Assembly (NCBI GenBank): GCA_945905715.1
Contig: CAMDPW010000011.1
Coordinates: 1-40,127, forward strand
Direction of reading: 5' to 3'
Source of the DNA: Rickettsia typhi
GTDB lineage: Bacteria; Pseudomonadota; Alphaproteobacteria; Rickettsiales; JABSSG01
DNA length: 40,127 nt
Shown: positions 8,923 to 19,373 of the stretch, in pieces
Layout of the letters: the number at the start of each line of letters is the position of its first letter
Numbering within the stretch: the first letter of the stretch is position 1
Position numbers and translations under genes: made by a program
Notes under the pieces: generated by a model
What the model was told of the DNA's origin: nothing
The model's database searches: none
The model's input: only the letters and a program-made list of their open reading frames with translations

Positions 8923-9794
8923 TGGCAATATTAATTAACAGCGATACCAAGGTTATTTGTCAGGGATTTACTGGGTCACAAGGCACATTTCATTCGGAAC
9001 AAGCAATTCAATACGGCACTAAAATGGTAGGAGGTGTAACTCCTGGTAAAGGTGGTAGCATCCACCTTGATTTGCCAGTTTTTGATAGCGTATTTGAAGC
9101 TAAAGAATTTACCGGAGCAAATGCCTCTGTTATCTATGTACCACCCGCCTTTGCTGCTGATTCAATAATGGAAGCGATTGAGGCAGAAATTAGCCTAGTA
9201 GTATGCATTACCGAAGGGATCCCTGTTTTAGACATGATGAAGGTTAAGCGTGCTTTGTTTAACTCAAAAACCAGACTAATAGGTCCAAATTGTCCAGGAG
9301 TGATTACCCCCGGCCAGTGTAAAATAGGTATTATGCCTGGACATATTCATAAAGCAGGTACAGTAGGAATAGTGTCCAGATCTGGAACTTTAACTTATGA
9401 AGCAGTAGCACAAACAACAGCCGTTGGCCTGGGTCAGTCTACTTGTATCGGCATCGGTGGAGATCCCATTAATGGTACGAATTTTATTAACTGTATTGAA
9501 ATGTTTTTACAAGATGAACAAACTGAATCTATAATTATGATCGGAGAAATAGGAGGCACTGCTGAAGAAGAGGCTGCTGAATTTATCAAATTATCAAAAA
9601 TAAGAAAGCCCGTAGTCGGCTTTATCGCAGGTGTTACTGCTCCTCCAGGAAAGAGAATGGGACATGCTGGTGCAATTATCTCAGGCGGTAAAGGTGGAGC
9701 CGAAGACAAACTGGAAGCTTTTAGAAATGCTGGCATTACAATTGCGCAGTCCCCTGCAGAGATAGGTAGTACATTATTTGAGCTATTAAAATAG
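8919..9794 (+). CDS. sucD: Succinyl-CoA synthetase alpha subunit
   Basis: Binds CoA and carries the phosphohistidine intermediate of succinyl-CoA synthetase. The Rossmann CoA-binding fold is N-terminal ([14 protein letters not shown], 12-25). [14 protein letters not shown] (124-137) is conserved, and the active His is H249 in [10 protein letters not shown]. Length 291 aa is normal. Two adjacent ATGs (8919, 8922) could each serve as start; the first overlaps the sucC stop as ATGA and is preferred. Followed by sucA after 15 bases. Confidence 0.96.
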   Translation: MMAILINSDTKVICQGFTGSQGTFHSEQAIQYGTKMVGGVTPGKGGSIHLDLPVFDSVFEAKEFTGANASVIYVPPAFAADSIMEAIEAEISLVVCITEGIPVLDMMKVKRALFNSKTRLIGPNCPGVITPGQCKIGIMPGHIHKAGTVGIVSRSGTLTYEAVAQTTAVGLGQSTCIGIGGDPINGTNFINCIEMFLQDEQTESIIMIGEIGGTAEEEAAEFIKLSKIRKPVVGFIAGVTAPPGKRMGHAGAIISGGKGGAEDKLEAFRNAGITIAQSPAEIGSTLFELLK

Positions 9795-9809
9795 AATTTT
9801 GTATATTTT

Positions 9810-12614
9810 ATGAGTAATGATCAACTATTTAAAAGCGGCTTTTTGTTCGGGGTGAATGCTGCTTATCTTGAGAGGCTATATGTTCAGTATTTACAAGATA
9901 AAAATTCTATAGGTAAGGATTGGCAAGAAATCTTCAAAAATCTTAATGAACAAAATTCCGAAGAAGCAATTAAGTCAATACAGACTCGTTATAATTTCTA
10001 TAAAGAAACTAAACAAAAATCAGCTACTGAAAACAGCATGATAACGCAGGGTAATTACTTGCTTTTGCAAGTAAAAATGTTGGTGGATGCTTATCGAAAT
10101 CGAGGACATTTTTTAGCAAAATTAGATCCTTTAGAGATGGAAGTTTTGCCAACTGAGAATGATTTGAAGTTGGATTTAGCATATTTTAATATCACTGAAC
10201 AGCATTTAGATACGGTCGTTGAAATCGATAGAAAAATTAGCACTATAAGAGACTTAGTAAAGCGTCTTAAGCTAATCTACTGCACAAATATTGCATATGA
10301 GTTTTCTCATATAAATAACTACAAACAAATAGACTGGTTGATTAATCGAATTGAAAATTATCAAGAACAAAACGAGCTAACCGATAATGATCGCAAGAGT
10401 ATTTTGGCTAGCTTAATAGAAGTTGAAAGTTTTGAGCAGTTTTTGCATACTAAATTTCCTTCAACAAAAAGATTTTCTATAGAGGGCGGTGATAATTCTA
10501 TTGTTGCTACTGAATGGGCAATAAAAACAGCAGCTTTAGACGATGTGAGTGATGTGGTGATAGGCATGGCTCATAGAGGCAGATTGAATTCTCTAACAAA
10601 AATTATGCAAAAATCATATGTTTCAATGTTTTCGGAATTTCATGAAGGATCGGTTAATACGGAGGAATTAGATATTTCAGGAGATGTTAAATATCATACT
10701 GGATACTCCTCAGATGTAGTTACAAGCAATAAAAAAGTACATCTTTCATTAGTCGCAAATCCGTCACACTTAGAGGCTGTAAACTCAGTGGTGGCCGGTA
10801 AAGTGAGAGCAAAACAGGATTTATTAAAAGACAACAAAAGGCATAGTGCTATGGGACTCTTATTGCATGGCGATGCCTCTTTCAGCGGTCAAGGAGTGGT
10901 TCTAGAATCGTTAATGCTAAGTGACCTCGATGGTTACGGGGTTGGCGGTATAATCCATATTATCATTAACAATCAAGTGGGTTTTACGGCATCTGCAAAA
11001 AAAGGACGCGCCAGTCGCTATCCCTCCGAAGCTGCCAAGGCTATAGAAGCGCCGATATTTCATATTAATGGCAATAATGCAGAAGAGATTGTAAAAGCAA
11101 GCAAAATAGCTACTGAATATCGAAACAGATTTGGCAAAGATGTAGTGCTAAATATTGTGTGTTATAGACTACATGGCCACAATGAAATGGACGAACCAAG
11201 ATTTACTCAGCCAGTGATGTATAAGAAAATTTCTTTAATGTCTACGCCAGGAAAAATATATGCGGATCAATTAAGTGGTGCCAAAGTAATAGATGATGAA
11301 TATTACCATAGTTACAAGGAGGCTTTCAAAGATAAATTAGAAAAAGATCTCGCTACAGCAAAGTATTACAAATCCACGAAAGTTGACTGGTTTGAACAAT
11401 TATGGGCAAAATTTAGTTACTTTAATCTAAGAAGTAGTAAAGATTTTGCAACTGGAGTTAAGACATCTAAATTAAAGGAGCTGGGCTTGAAGTTAAGTCA
11501 CGTACCCGATGGATTTGCTTTAAATGCTAAAATTAGCCGACAATTGGAAGCAAAAAAACAAATGATACAAACTGGCCAAGGAATTGACTGGGCAACTGGT
11601 GAGTCATTAGCTTTTGCTTCTTTGCTGGTAGACAGTATAGGGGTGAGACTAAGTGGCCAAGATAGCGGTAGAGGTACATTCTCGCATAGACATAGTGTGT
11701 TTGTTAATCAAGAAAATGAAGCTGAATACGTGCCACTAAATAATCTGGCAAAATCTCAAGGATACTACGAAGTTATAGACAGCAATCTTTCAGAATACGC
11801 GGTCATGGGCTTCGAGTATGGATATAGTACTGTTAACCCAAATCAATTAGTATTGTGGGAGAGTCAATTTGGAGATTTTGCTAATGGCGCGCAAATAATA
11901 ATTGATCAATTTATTGCTGCGGCAGAAGTTAAATGGATGAGATCTAATGGCTTAGTATTATTACTGCCTCATGGCTATGAGGGGCAAGGTCCAGAGCATA
12001 GCTCTGCCAGGCTGGAGCGTTTTTTACAATTATGCGCTGAAGATAATATGCAGGTTGTTAACTGCACAACTCCCGCCTCATACTTTCATGCTCTAAGAAG
12101 GCAAATTTATCGCGATTATCGCAAACCATTGATTGTAATGACACCTAAGTCTACTCTTAGACATAAACTCAACGTATCTAGTATAGCCGAGTTTGATGAA
12201 GGTAAAGGGTTTCAGTCGGTTCTTCCGGAAGCAAGTAAAATGACAGTGGTTAAGCGATTAATATTGTGTAGTGGTAAAGTTTACTATGATTTACAAGAGT
12301 ATAGAGATACTAATAAAGTTAGCGGTATTGCTTTAGTAAGATTAGAGCAGCTTTATCCTTTTCCTAAAAAACTATTACAAGAAGAATTGAAAAAGTATCA
12401 AGGTATAGAAATAATATGGTGTCAAGAAGAGCCAGAAAATATGGGAGCTTGGAGGTTCTTGCAACCTTTAATAAGTTATGCAATGCTAGAATTAGGTTTT
12501 AAAAGTGAAATAAAATATATAGGACGACAAGCTACTGCTTCGACCGCCGTCGGTTCTCATGCTATACATAGTCACGAACAAGAAGCATTAATAAAACAAG
12601 CAATTAATTTGTAA
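9810..12614 (+). CDS. sucA: 2-oxoglutarate dehydrogenase E1 component
   Basis: Thiamine-diphosphate enzyme that decarboxylates 2-oxoglutarate and transfers the succinyl group to the E2 lipoyl arm. The N-terminal E2-interaction segment (FLFGVNAAYLERLY, 11-24) is present. The TPP/substrate motifs are GMAHRGRLN (252-260), HLSLVANPSHLEAVN (311-325), GDASFSGQG (354-362) and NNQVGF (387-392). The pyrimidine-binding domain has SGQDSGRGTFSHRH, and YGYSTVNPN follows. The 934 aa is the family length. It is followed by sucB and lpd so all three complex parts are co-transcribed. Confidence 0.97.
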   Translation: MSNDQLFKSGFLFGVNAAYLERLYVQYLQDKNSIGKDWQEIFKNLNEQNSEEAIKSIQTRYNFYKETKQKSATENSMITQGNYLLLQVKMLVDAYRNRGHFLAKLDPLEMEVLPTENDLKLDLAYFNITEQHLDTVVEIDRKISTIRDLVKRLKLIYCTNIAYEFSHINNYKQIDWLINRIENYQEQNELTDNDRKSILASLIEVESFEQFLHTKFPSTKRFSIEGGDNSIVATEWAIKTAALDDVSDVVIGMAHRGRLNSLTKIMQKSYVSMFSEFHEGSVNTEELDISGDVKYHTGYSSDVVTSNKKVHLSLVANPSHLEAVNSVVAGKVRAKQDLLKDNKRHSAMGLLLHGDASFSGQGVVLESLMLSDLDGYGVGGIIHIIINNQVGFTASAKKGRASRYPSEAAKAIEAPIFHINGNNAEEIVKASKIATEYRNRFGKDVVLNIVCYRLHGHNEMDEPRFTQPVMYKKISLMSTPGKIYADQLSGAKVIDDEYYHSYKEAFKDKLEKDLATAKYYKSTKVDWFEQLWAKFSYFNLRSSKDFATGVKTSKLKELGLKLSHVPDGFALNAKISRQLEAKKQMIQTGQGIDWATGESLAFASLLVDSIGVRLSGQDSGRGTFSHRHSVFVNQENEAEYVPLNNLAKSQGYYEVIDSNLSEYAVMGFEYGYSTVNPNQLVLWESQFGDFANGAQIIIDQFIAAAEVKWMRSNGLVLLLPHGYEGQGPEHSSARLERFLQLCAEDNMQVVNCTTPASYFHALRRQIYRDYRKPLIVMTPKSTLRHKLNVSSIAEFDEGKGFQSVLPEASKMTVVKRLILCSGKVYYDLQEYRDTNKVSGIALVRLEQLYPFPKKLLQEELKKYQGIEIIWCQEEPENMGAWRFLQPLISYAMLELGFKSEIKYIGRQATASTAVGSHAIHSHEQEALIKQAINL

Positions 12615-12626
12615 TTGGAGTTAAAA

Positions 12627-13793
12627 ATGACCGTGCAAATCAAAGTTCCGCCCTTAGGAGAATCAGTTACTGAAGCAACTATTGCAAAATGGCACAAACA
12701 AAAAGGCGATAATGTTAGAAAAAATGATGTGTTAGTAGAATTGGAAACCGATAAAGTAGCTCTAGAAGTTTCTGCTGAAGTAAATGGCATATTGGAAGAA
12801 ACTTTAGTTAAAGAAGGCGAAACCGTTATTGTTGGTGCAATAATTGGATCTATTAAAGAAGGATCGGTGTTCGTAGAAATAAAACAAGATACAACAAAAC
12901 TCATTGCCACTCCAGAAGTAGAAAGAGACGTTATAGCTGATAGCAGAAAAGAAAGATTGTCACCAGCTGTAAGGAAAATGGTAATTGAAAATAATTTAGA
13001 TACCTCTGCTATACTTGGAACTGGCAAAGACGACATGATCATAAAATTGGATGTGCTAAATGTTCTAGGTTCCGGTATATCGACCAAATGCGGCGTAAGA
13101 GAAGAGCGCGTTAAAATGACACGTCTACGTAAAAGAATAGCTGAAAGATTAAAAGAATCACAAAACACAGCTGCCATACTTACTACTTTTAATGAAATTG
13201 ATATGACTAATATCATGACATTGCGTAGAAAAAATCAAGAAGCATTTACTAAAAAACATAATGTAAAGTTAGGTTTTATGTCATTTTTTGTTAAGGCAGT
13301 TGTAGTTGCCCTAAAAGAAATACCAGCAGTTAATGCTGAAATAGAAGGTGATTATATTATTTATAAAAATCATTATGATATTAGTGTTGCGGTCGGTACG
13401 GATCATGGCATAGTGGTGCCAGTTTTGCGCGATGCAGATAGACTCTCTTTTGCAGAAATAGAAATGGAGATTGGAAACTTAGCTAAAAAAGCGCGCATAG
13501 GTAAATTAATGATACAAGACCTTACAGGTGGGACTTTTACTGTCACTAATGGTGGTATTTATGGGTCGCTTTTATCAACGCCAATTATTAATCCGCCACA
13601 ATCAGCTATTTTGGGTATGCATAAGATTCAAGACAGGCCAGTAGTTATAGATGGTAGGATTGAAATCAGACCAATGATGTATCTTGCTCTTTCTTATGAT
13701 CATCGTATTATTGATGGTAAAGAGGCAGTAACATTTTTAGTCGCAGTCAAAGAAAATTTAGAGTTTCCCGACAGACTGTTATTGGATTTGTAG
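12627..13793 (+). CDS. sucB: 2-oxoglutarate dehydrogenase E2 (dihydrolipoyl succinyltransferase)
   Basis: Core of the 2-oxoglutarate dehydrogenase complex; moves succinyl groups from E1 to CoA. One lipoyl domain (1-76) has the lipoylated K43 in [10 protein letters not shown] peripheral subunit-binding domain is at about 109-143, and the catalytic domain ends with H359 and D363 in DHRIIDG. I use ATG 12627, not the upstream in-frame TTG at 12615, because GGAG at 12617-12620 is a good ribosome-binding site for it and the family begins [13 protein letters not shown]. Length 388 aa. The linker after the lipoyl domain is short. Gap to lpd is 11 bases. Confidence 0.96.
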   Translation: MTVQIKVPPLGESVTEATIAKWHKQKGDNVRKNDVLVELETDKVALEVSAEVNGILEETLVKEGETVIVGAIIGSIKEGSVFVEIKQDTTKLIATPEVERDVIADSRKERLSPAVRKMVIENNLDTSAILGTGKDDMIIKLDVLNVLGSGISTKCGVREERVKMTRLRKRIAERLKESQNTAAILTTFNEIDMTNIMTLRRKNQEAFTKKHNVKLGFMSFFVKAVVVALKEIPAVNAEIEGDYIIYKNHYDISVAVGTDHGIVVPVLRDADRLSFAEIEMEIGNLAKKARIGKLMIQDLTGGTFTVTNGGIYGSLLSTPIINPPQSAILGMHKIQDRPVVIDGRIEIRPMMYLALSYDHRIIDGKEAVTFLVAVKENLEFPDRLLLDL

Positions 13794-13804
13794 GAGAAAA
13801 TATA

Positions 13805-15205
13805 ATGGAAAATTTTGATATAGTAATTATTGGCGGTGGACCTGGAGGTTATGTTGCTGCTATCAGAGCTGCACAGCTTGGTTTCAAGACTGCTTGCATA
13901 GAAAAGCGAGGTACTTTAGGAGGAACCTGTTTAAATGTTGGTTGCATACCTTCAAAAGCATTGCTTAATTCTTCAGAAAAATTTGCTGAAGCCAAGGCTG
14001 AATTCGTGCGTCATGGAATCACATTTGATCAACTATCTCTAGATTTAAGCGTCATGCTTTCTAGAAAAGACAAGATAGTATCAGACCTAACAAATGGTAT
14101 TGAAGGATTATTTAAAAAAAATAAAGTTAGCTATTTTATTGGTACTGGTAAAATTTTAGCCAATAATATTGTTGAATATCAAAATGGTAAAAACTTAGAA
14201 CAAATCCAAGCAAAAAGTATCGTTATTGCAACTGGTTCAGATGTCATAGATATGACTGGTGTTACTATAGATGAGGAAAGTATTATTAGCTCTACTGGGG
14301 CTTTGTCTTTGAAAGCAGTGCCAAAAAAAATGATTGTTGTTGGTGCGGGATATATAGGACTTGAAATGGGGTCTGTGTGGTTAAGACTTGGCGCAGAAGT
14401 AGAGGTAATAGAGTTCTTAGACAGGATCGTGCCAGCAGTAGATAGAGAAATTGCTAAAAATTTACAAAAATCCCTTGAAAAACAAGGCATGAAATTTCGT
14501 CTAAGCACTAAATTAATATCAGTCAAAAAATCAAAAAATTTAGTGGAGCTTGAGATAGAATGCTTAACCGGTGGAAACAAAGAAAATATCGTTACTGATG
14601 TATTACTCGTTGCCATAGGAAGAAAGCCAAACACTAGTAATCTAGGTCTCACTGAACTAGGCGTTGCGCTTGATAATAGAGGCGGAATTTTAGTTAACGA
14701 TAAGTATGAAACAAATGTGAGCGGTATTTTTGCCATTGGCGACGTAATTGCTGGACCGATGTTAGCTCATAAAGCTGAAGAAGAAGGTATAGCAGTAGTT
14801 GAGTTGTTAGCTGGCCAGGCCGGACATGTTAATTATGCAGTTATACCTAGTGTTATATATACTTGGCCTGAAGTTGCTGCGGTCGGTAAAACAGAAGAAG
14901 AATTACAGGAATCTGGCATTAAATATGCGATTGGTAAGTTTCCGTTCATGGCTAATAGTAGAGCTCGAGCGGTTGGCTCTACTGAAGGTATGGTTAAAAT
15001 TCTAGCTTGCAAGAAAACTGACAAAGTTCTAGGGGCTCATATAATTGGCCCAGATGCTGGCACATTAATAGCGGAGCTTGTTTTGGCAATGGAATATTTT
15101 GCGTCAAGTGAAGATATAGCACGTACGTGCCATGCTCACCCCACTCTCAATGAAGCTATAAAAGAGGCTGCATTAGCAGTATTGGGAAGAGCGATACATA
15201 TATAG
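13805..15205 (+). CDS. lpd: Dihydrolipoyl dehydrogenase (E3)
   Basis: FAD enzyme that reoxidises the E2 lipoyl arm and makes NADH. GGGPGGYVAAI binds FAD, C42 and C47 in GGTCLNVGCIP are the redox disulfide, GAGYIGLEMGSVW binds NAD, and AIGDVIAGPMLAH contacts FAD. The C-terminal catalytic pair is H445 and E450 in HPTLNE. Length 466 aa is standard. A GGAG ribosome-binding site lies just before the start. Placement after sucAB suggests this copy serves 2-oxoglutarate dehydrogenase; Rickettsiales usually have another copy for pyruvate dehydrogenase. Confidence 0.96.
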   Translation: MENFDIVIIGGGPGGYVAAIRAAQLGFKTACIEKRGTLGGTCLNVGCIPSKALLNSSEKFAEAKAEFVRHGITFDQLSLDLSVMLSRKDKIVSDLTNGIEGLFKKNKVSYFIGTGKILANNIVEYQNGKNLEQIQAKSIVIATGSDVIDMTGVTIDEESIISSTGALSLKAVPKKMIVVGAGYIGLEMGSVWLRLGAEVEVIEFLDRIVPAVDREIAKNLQKSLEKQGMKFRLSTKLISVKKSKNLVELEIECLTGGNKENIVTDVLLVAIGRKPNTSNLGLTELGVALDNRGGILVNDKYETNVSGIFAIGDVIAGPMLAHKAEEEGIAVVELLAGQAGHVNYAVIPSVIYTWPEVAAVGKTEEELQESGIKYAIGKFPFMANSRARAVGSTEGMVKILACKKTDKVLGAHIIGPDAGTLIAELVLAMEYFASSEDIARTCHAHPTLNEAIKEAALAVLGRAIHI

Positions 15206-15221
15206 AATCTAATATATACAA

Positions 15222-15250
15222 CTGACGTTGTTAAGTAATTGTAATAATAT
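15222..15250 (+). promoter_or_regulatory. Candidate promoter for glnA
   Basis: CTGACG (15222-15227), a 17-base spacer and TAATAT (15245-15250) each match sigma-70 boxes at 4/6. It lies in the 69-base gap after lpd and 24 bases before the glutamine synthetase start. No NtrC/RpoN-type element (GG-N10-GC) was seen. Confidence 0.35.
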
Positions 15251-15274
15251 GCGAACTCTCAAATACAGGGCAGT

Positions 15275-16657
15275 ATGAAAACTCATAAAATTTTTTTTGA
15301 CTTAGTTACAAAGCATAATATTGAATTTGTTGATTTTAGATATACTGATATTTTAAGTAAATGGTTGCATATAACATACACTGTAGAGAGTGCCAAAAAT
15401 GTTCTTGATAACGGCTTGTTAACCGATGGATCATCTGTTGAAGGTTGGAGGGATGTGAATGATTCTGATTTATTATTAAAACCAGAAATTAGTACAGCTT
15501 TTGTGGATCCGTTCGCTGCGCGACAAACTATAGTTATAATTTGCGATGTTATTGATCCAAAAACACAAAAACCATACGTACGAGATCCTCGCTCTGTAGC
15601 TAAAAGAGCTTTAGATTACTTAGATAAAACCAATATAGGGGAGGTGTTTTTTGGTCCTGAGTTAGAATTTTTTCTTTTTGATAATGTGAAATATGAAAGT
15701 TCAATAAAACAATCTTACATCTTTATTGATGTAGCTGAAAAAGAAAATTCTAGCCATGATTCTACTGGATATAAACCTTGCAGTAATGGCGGTTACTTGG
15801 CGCCCTCTCCTAATGATATGTATAACGATATTAGATCTGAAATGTTATCAGTTTTAAAATCAGTAGGCTTAATCCCAATTATGCAACATCATGAAGTTGG
15901 CTCCTCGCAATGCGAGTTAGGATTTAAATACGATACCCTCTTACATACGGCAGATAATATTCAAAAATATAAATTTGTAATTAAGAATGTTGCTTATTCT
16001 TATGGTAAGTCTGCTACTTTTATGCCAAAACCTCTTAAAGATGAAAATGGTAGTGGTATGCATGTTCATCAATCTATATGGAAGGATGGAAAGCCAAAGT
16101 TCTTGGGAGATAAGTACGACAAGTTGTCACAAGAAGCGCTATATTACATCGGTGGAATTATTAAACATGCTAAAGCTATCAATGCTTTTACTAATCCTAC
16201 CACCAATAGCTACAGAAGGTTAATACCTGGTTTTGATGCGCCAATATATCTTAATTACTCTACAAGCAATCGCTCAGCTGCAATTAGAATACCCCATGCT
16301 ACTAACGACGACGCAAAACGCATTGAAGTGAGATTCCCTGACCCTACTGCTAATCCATATCTTGGGCTATCTGCAATGCTAATGGCTGGTCTTGACGGTA
16401 TTATTAATAAAGTTGACCCAGGCCAAGCTCATGAAGAGAATATGTATGAATTAAAAGATCAGTCTAAAATAGAGTCTCTTAGCTCTTCTCTCAGTGAATC
16501 ATTAGTGGAGCTGAGTAAAGATCGAGAGTTTTTAAAGATCGGCAATGTATTTAGTGACGATTTAATTGATGCATATATAAAATTAAAAATAGAAGAGGTT
16601 AAAATATTGAATACTATCCCACATCCGTATGAATTTAAGTTATATTATAGTATGTGA
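15275..16657 (+). CDS. glnA: Glutamine synthetase, type I beta
   Basis: Makes glutamine from glutamate, ammonia and ATP as a dodecamer. LTDGSSVEGW (49-58) is the active-site latch; metal ligands include E129 and E131 in FFGPELEFF. HHEVGSSQCELG, GSGMHVHQS, NPTTNSYRRLIPGFDAP and NRSAAIRIP are the classical motifs in order. Y391 in the NMYEL context corresponds to the adenylylated Tyr397 of E. coli GlnA, and the C-terminus (HPYEFKLYYSM) matches the beta subtype. At 460 aa it is slightly short but complete. Its stop overlaps the next gene by one base (TGATG). Confidence 0.95.
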   Translation: MKTHKIFFDLVTKHNIEFVDFRYTDILSKWLHITYTVESAKNVLDNGLLTDGSSVEGWRDVNDSDLLLKPEISTAFVDPFAARQTIVIICDVIDPKTQKPYVRDPRSVAKRALDYLDKTNIGEVFFGPELEFFLFDNVKYESSIKQSYIFIDVAEKENSSHDSTGYKPCSNGGYLAPSPNDMYNDIRSEMLSVLKSVGLIPIMQHHEVGSSQCELGFKYDTLLHTADNIQKYKFVIKNVAYSYGKSATFMPKPLKDENGSGMHVHQSIWKDGKPKFLGDKYDKLSQEALYYIGGIIKHAKAINAFTNPTTNSYRRLIPGFDAPIYLNYSTSNRSAAIRIPHATNDDAKRIEVRFPDPTANPYLGLSAMLMAGLDGIINKVDPGQAHEENMYELKDQSKIESLSSSLSESLVELSKDREFLKIGNVFSDDLIDAYIKLKIEEVKILNTIPHPYEFKLYYSM

Positions 16658-17934
16658 TGCGCATCGGCTTATTAATGCTATTCTTACTATTGGGTTGCTC
16701 TGACAAGCCAGAAGTGAAGAGTCTAATTTATAGTGACGGTATCGTTACAAGTATATCTAAGTATCAAATCAATATACCAAAAGAAATAGTAAGATTAACT
16801 CCAAATTTTCAATCTGGAATTGGTTCTGGGTTGCAATTTAAAGAAAAAACTACTGACGGGCGTTTGTTATTCTATAGCATTACCGATAGAGGTCCAAACT
16901 ATCCTATAGAAAATCTTATGATTGGCTCAAAAGAGTTTTCCGGTCTTGTATGTTTTGATCAGCTATTTTCTCCTTTTATTTCGCTTGTCGAGGTAAATCC
17001 TGGCATCTCAGCGGTTATAACGGATTACAAAGCTATAACCAAGGACAATAAGCCAATCAACGGTCTAATAAATCACTACAATGACAAACAGAAGACGCTA
17101 ACAGCAAATCTTGAAGAGATTGTCAATCCACATTTTGGTATGGATACAGAGAGTTTAGCTATGGATAAAGATGGTAATTTTTGGATTGGCGATGAATACG
17201 GACCTTCGCTTAATTTTGTAGACAGTAATGGTAGTATGATTAAATCATATACTCCAGGGAAAGGTTTGCCTATAGTACTGCAGCATATGCAAATTAATCG
17301 TGGATTTGAATCTCTTGGTGTAGCACCAAACGGTAAAATATACGCCATGTTGGAGTCGGTGCTTGATATTAATGGTGAAACCAAAAAAATAGCTCAATTT
17401 ATCCGTATACTAGAATTAGATCCACTGAGTGGCAAAGTTCGTATGTTTGCATATCCATTACACAACAATCACCCCAATGAACAGGTGCAAATAAAAGTCA
17501 ACGACTTAGCGGTCATTACTGATAGTAAGTTCTTGGTTACAGAACAAGTGGTAGATCAAGACAAAAAAATCAGTCATATTTTTTACAAAGTAGATCTAAA
17601 AGATGCATCTGATATTAGTCATATTAAACTAACTGACGGTAAGGACTTGGAGTATGGTAGAGTATCTGAGCTGCAGAATGTTCAAATGGTTAAAAAAGAG
17701 ATACTACTTACCGCAGAAAAATATGATTGGCCGTATGAAAAATTAGAAGGCTTAGCAATCATTGATCACAAAACAATAGCTATTACGAATGATAATGATT
17801 TTGGAATTTCTAACATAGCGATTGATAAGAAGTGCATTACAAAAGAGCATAACATAATCAAAGCTGTAACCTCAGATTTACATACCGCTACCGTGATATG
17901 GATTATAAGTCTAGAAAAAAATTTGACAGCTTAG
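16657..17934 (+). CDS. Phytase-like (esterase-like) lipoprotein
   Basis: A predicted exported lipoprotein of 425 aa: a basic-hydrophobic signal ends in lipobox LLGC with Cys14. The mature part matches the 'esterase-like activity of phytase' beta-propeller family (Pfam PF13449): ITDRGPNYP near residue 70, then MDTESLAMDKDGNFW and IGDEYGPSL around 160-185, and a late NDNDFG. Biochemical activity in this family is poorly established. I choose ATG 16657, overlapping the glnA stop as TGATG, over GTG 16654. Tight overlap suggests co-transcription with glnA, but no functional link is obvious. It converges on the manC-like gene with 18 bases between stops. Confidence 0.8.
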   Translation: MRIGLLMLFLLLGCSDKPEVKSLIYSDGIVTSISKYQINIPKEIVRLTPNFQSGIGSGLQFKEKTTDGRLLFYSITDRGPNYPIENLMIGSKEFSGLVCFDQLFSPFISLVEVNPGISAVITDYKAITKDNKPINGLINHYNDKQKTLTANLEEIVNPHFGMDTESLAMDKDGNFWIGDEYGPSLNFVDSNGSMIKSYTPGKGLPIVLQHMQINRGFESLGVAPNGKIYAMLESVLDINGETKKIAQFIRILELDPLSGKVRMFAYPLHNNHPNEQVQIKVNDLAVITDSKFLVTEQVVDQDKKISHIFYKVDLKDASDISHIKLTDGKDLEYGRVSELQNVQMVKKEILLTAEKYDWPYEKLEGLAIIDHKTIAITNDNDFGISNIAIDKKCITKEHNIIKAVTSDLHTATVIWIISLEKNLTA

Positions 17935-17952
17935 GTATAAGACGGTGTGAAT

Positions 17953-19365
17953 TTATTCGCGACCGTATTTATCTTCTAATCTGACTATATCATCCTCCTC
18001 TAAGTAATTTCCTATTTGAACTTCAATTATTTCAAGAACTTCCAGACCAATATTCTCAAGTCGATGCGTAGTACCCATGGGTATGAAAGTGGACTGTCCT
18101 TTTTGCAAACTAAAGCATTGCTCACCTATAGTTACTCTAGCCTCACCGCTGGTTACTACCCAATGTTCAGAGCGTTTATTATGATATTGTAAGGAAATTT
18201 TATTGCCCGAGTTAATGCTAAGTTTTTTTACTTTATAAAAACCTTCATTTAGTAAATTTTCATAGAATCCCCATGGTCGGTAATGCACACAAGAAGAAGT
18301 AGCAATTTTTTTATTTTTCTTCTGTAAGTCCGCAACAATACTTTTTACTGCTTCGCTACGATCCTTGTTTATTACTAAGACAGCGTCTTTAGTCGCAATA
18401 ATGCATAAATTATCTACCCCGTAGGTTACAGTTGATATATTTGGTTGAGAGTGTATTAAGCAATTATTTGTTTCATAAATATAATTATCACCATAAGTAG
18501 AATTATTGTTTTCGTCCTTAGCATCACGATCAAACAAAGCCTTCCAGCTTCCTATATCACTCCAATTTACATCAATGGGAAGCATTACTGAGTTATCAGT
18601 ATGTTCAAAAATAGCGTAATCAATAGAGATGTTATTGCATTGAGAGAATGGTTCATGAGCAATTGTAATAAAATTATATTGCCTTTTAGAAGTATCAATA
18701 GCATTGTAAGTTTGTTCAGTAGTTAGTGGTTGATATATTTTTAATTCATGCAAATAAGAATCTGCTTTAAACATAAAAATACCACTATTCCATTTCGCAT
18801 TTTGCCGTATTAATTGCTGAGCTTTAATGCGGTCTGGTTTCTCTATAAATTTTTTTATTTTGAAACATTGTTCATCTATTTGTTTAGCTGGCTCAATATA
18901 ACCATATGCAGTTGAAGGATGAGTTGGTGTCACGCCAAAGGTAACCAAGAGATCAGTTTGGCAGTATTTTTTACCAGATATTATGGCTTGATGAAACTCT
19001 TTAGTATTTTTAATCATATGATCGGCAGGCATAACAAGCATAGTTTGTGAATCTGGGTATTGCGCTTTTAAAAAATGCGCCGCTAGAGCAATAGCTGGCG
19101 CAGTATTTTTTGACATTGGCTCTAAAATTATTGCTAATGCATCTACGCCTAAATCTTCAAGCTGACTAGCAATTCTAAACTTATGTTGTTCATTACAAAT
19201 TATGATCGGTGTAGTAAATATTTGCTTATCAAGCACTCTTTTAATAGTTATTTGAAACAATGATAAATCATCTTCTAACACTAAAAACTGCTTTGGAAAT
19301 GTTTCACGTGAAACAGGCCATAACCTAGTTCCCATTCCACCACATAAAATAACAGGGGTAATCAT
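17953..19365 (-). CDS. manC: Mannose-1-phosphate guanylyltransferase / mannose-6-phosphate isomerase
   Basis: Bifunctional enzyme: an N-terminal pyrophosphorylase makes GDP-mannose from mannose-1-phosphate and GTP, and a C-terminal cupin isomerises fructose-6-P and mannose-6-P. GGMGTRLWPVSRETFPKQ (9-26) binds nucleotide, and FIEKP (173-177) is the sugar motif. The cupin starts at RPWGFYE (363) with QYHNKRSEHW (393-402) and PMGTTHR as metal and active-site elements. The 470 aa is full length. It supplies GDP-mannose to gmd and the glycosyltransferases here. It lies 8 bases after the upstream glycosyltransferase on the same strand, hence one operon. Confidence 0.95.
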   Translation of the reverse strand: MITPVILCGGMGTRLWPVSRETFPKQFLVLEDDLSLFQITIKRVLDKQIFTTPIIICNEQHKFRIASQLEDLGVDALAIILEPMSKNTAPAIALAAHFLKAQYPDSQTMLVMPADHMIKNTKEFHQAIISGKKYCQTDLLVTFGVTPTHPSTAYGYIEPAKQIDEQCFKIKKFIEKPDRIKAQQLIRQNAKWNSGIFMFKADSYLHELKIYQPLTTEQTYNAIDTSKRQYNFITIAHEPFSQCNNISIDYAIFEHTDNSVMLPIDVNWSDIGSWKALFDRDAKDENNNSTYGDNYIYETNNCLIHSQPNISTVTYGVDNLCIIATKDAVLVINKDRSEAVKSIVADLQKKNKKIATSSCVHYRPWGFYENLLNEGFYKVKKLSINSGNKISLQYHNKRSEHWVVTSGEARVTIGEQCFSLQKGQSTFIPMGTTHRLENIGLEVLEIIEVQIGNYLEEDDIVRLEDKYGRE

Positions 19366-19373
19366 AACTCTAC

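Noticed and set aside
12572-13216. 214-residue minus-strand open frame across the sucA-sucB junction
   Set aside because: It is antisense to conserved sucB and carries no recognisable motif; its length follows from codon bias of the real gene.
17935-17985. ACGGT/ACCGT inverted repeat between the convergent phytase-like and manC genes as a bidirectional terminator
   Set aside because: Only five base pairs with a long loop and no T-run; too weak to call.
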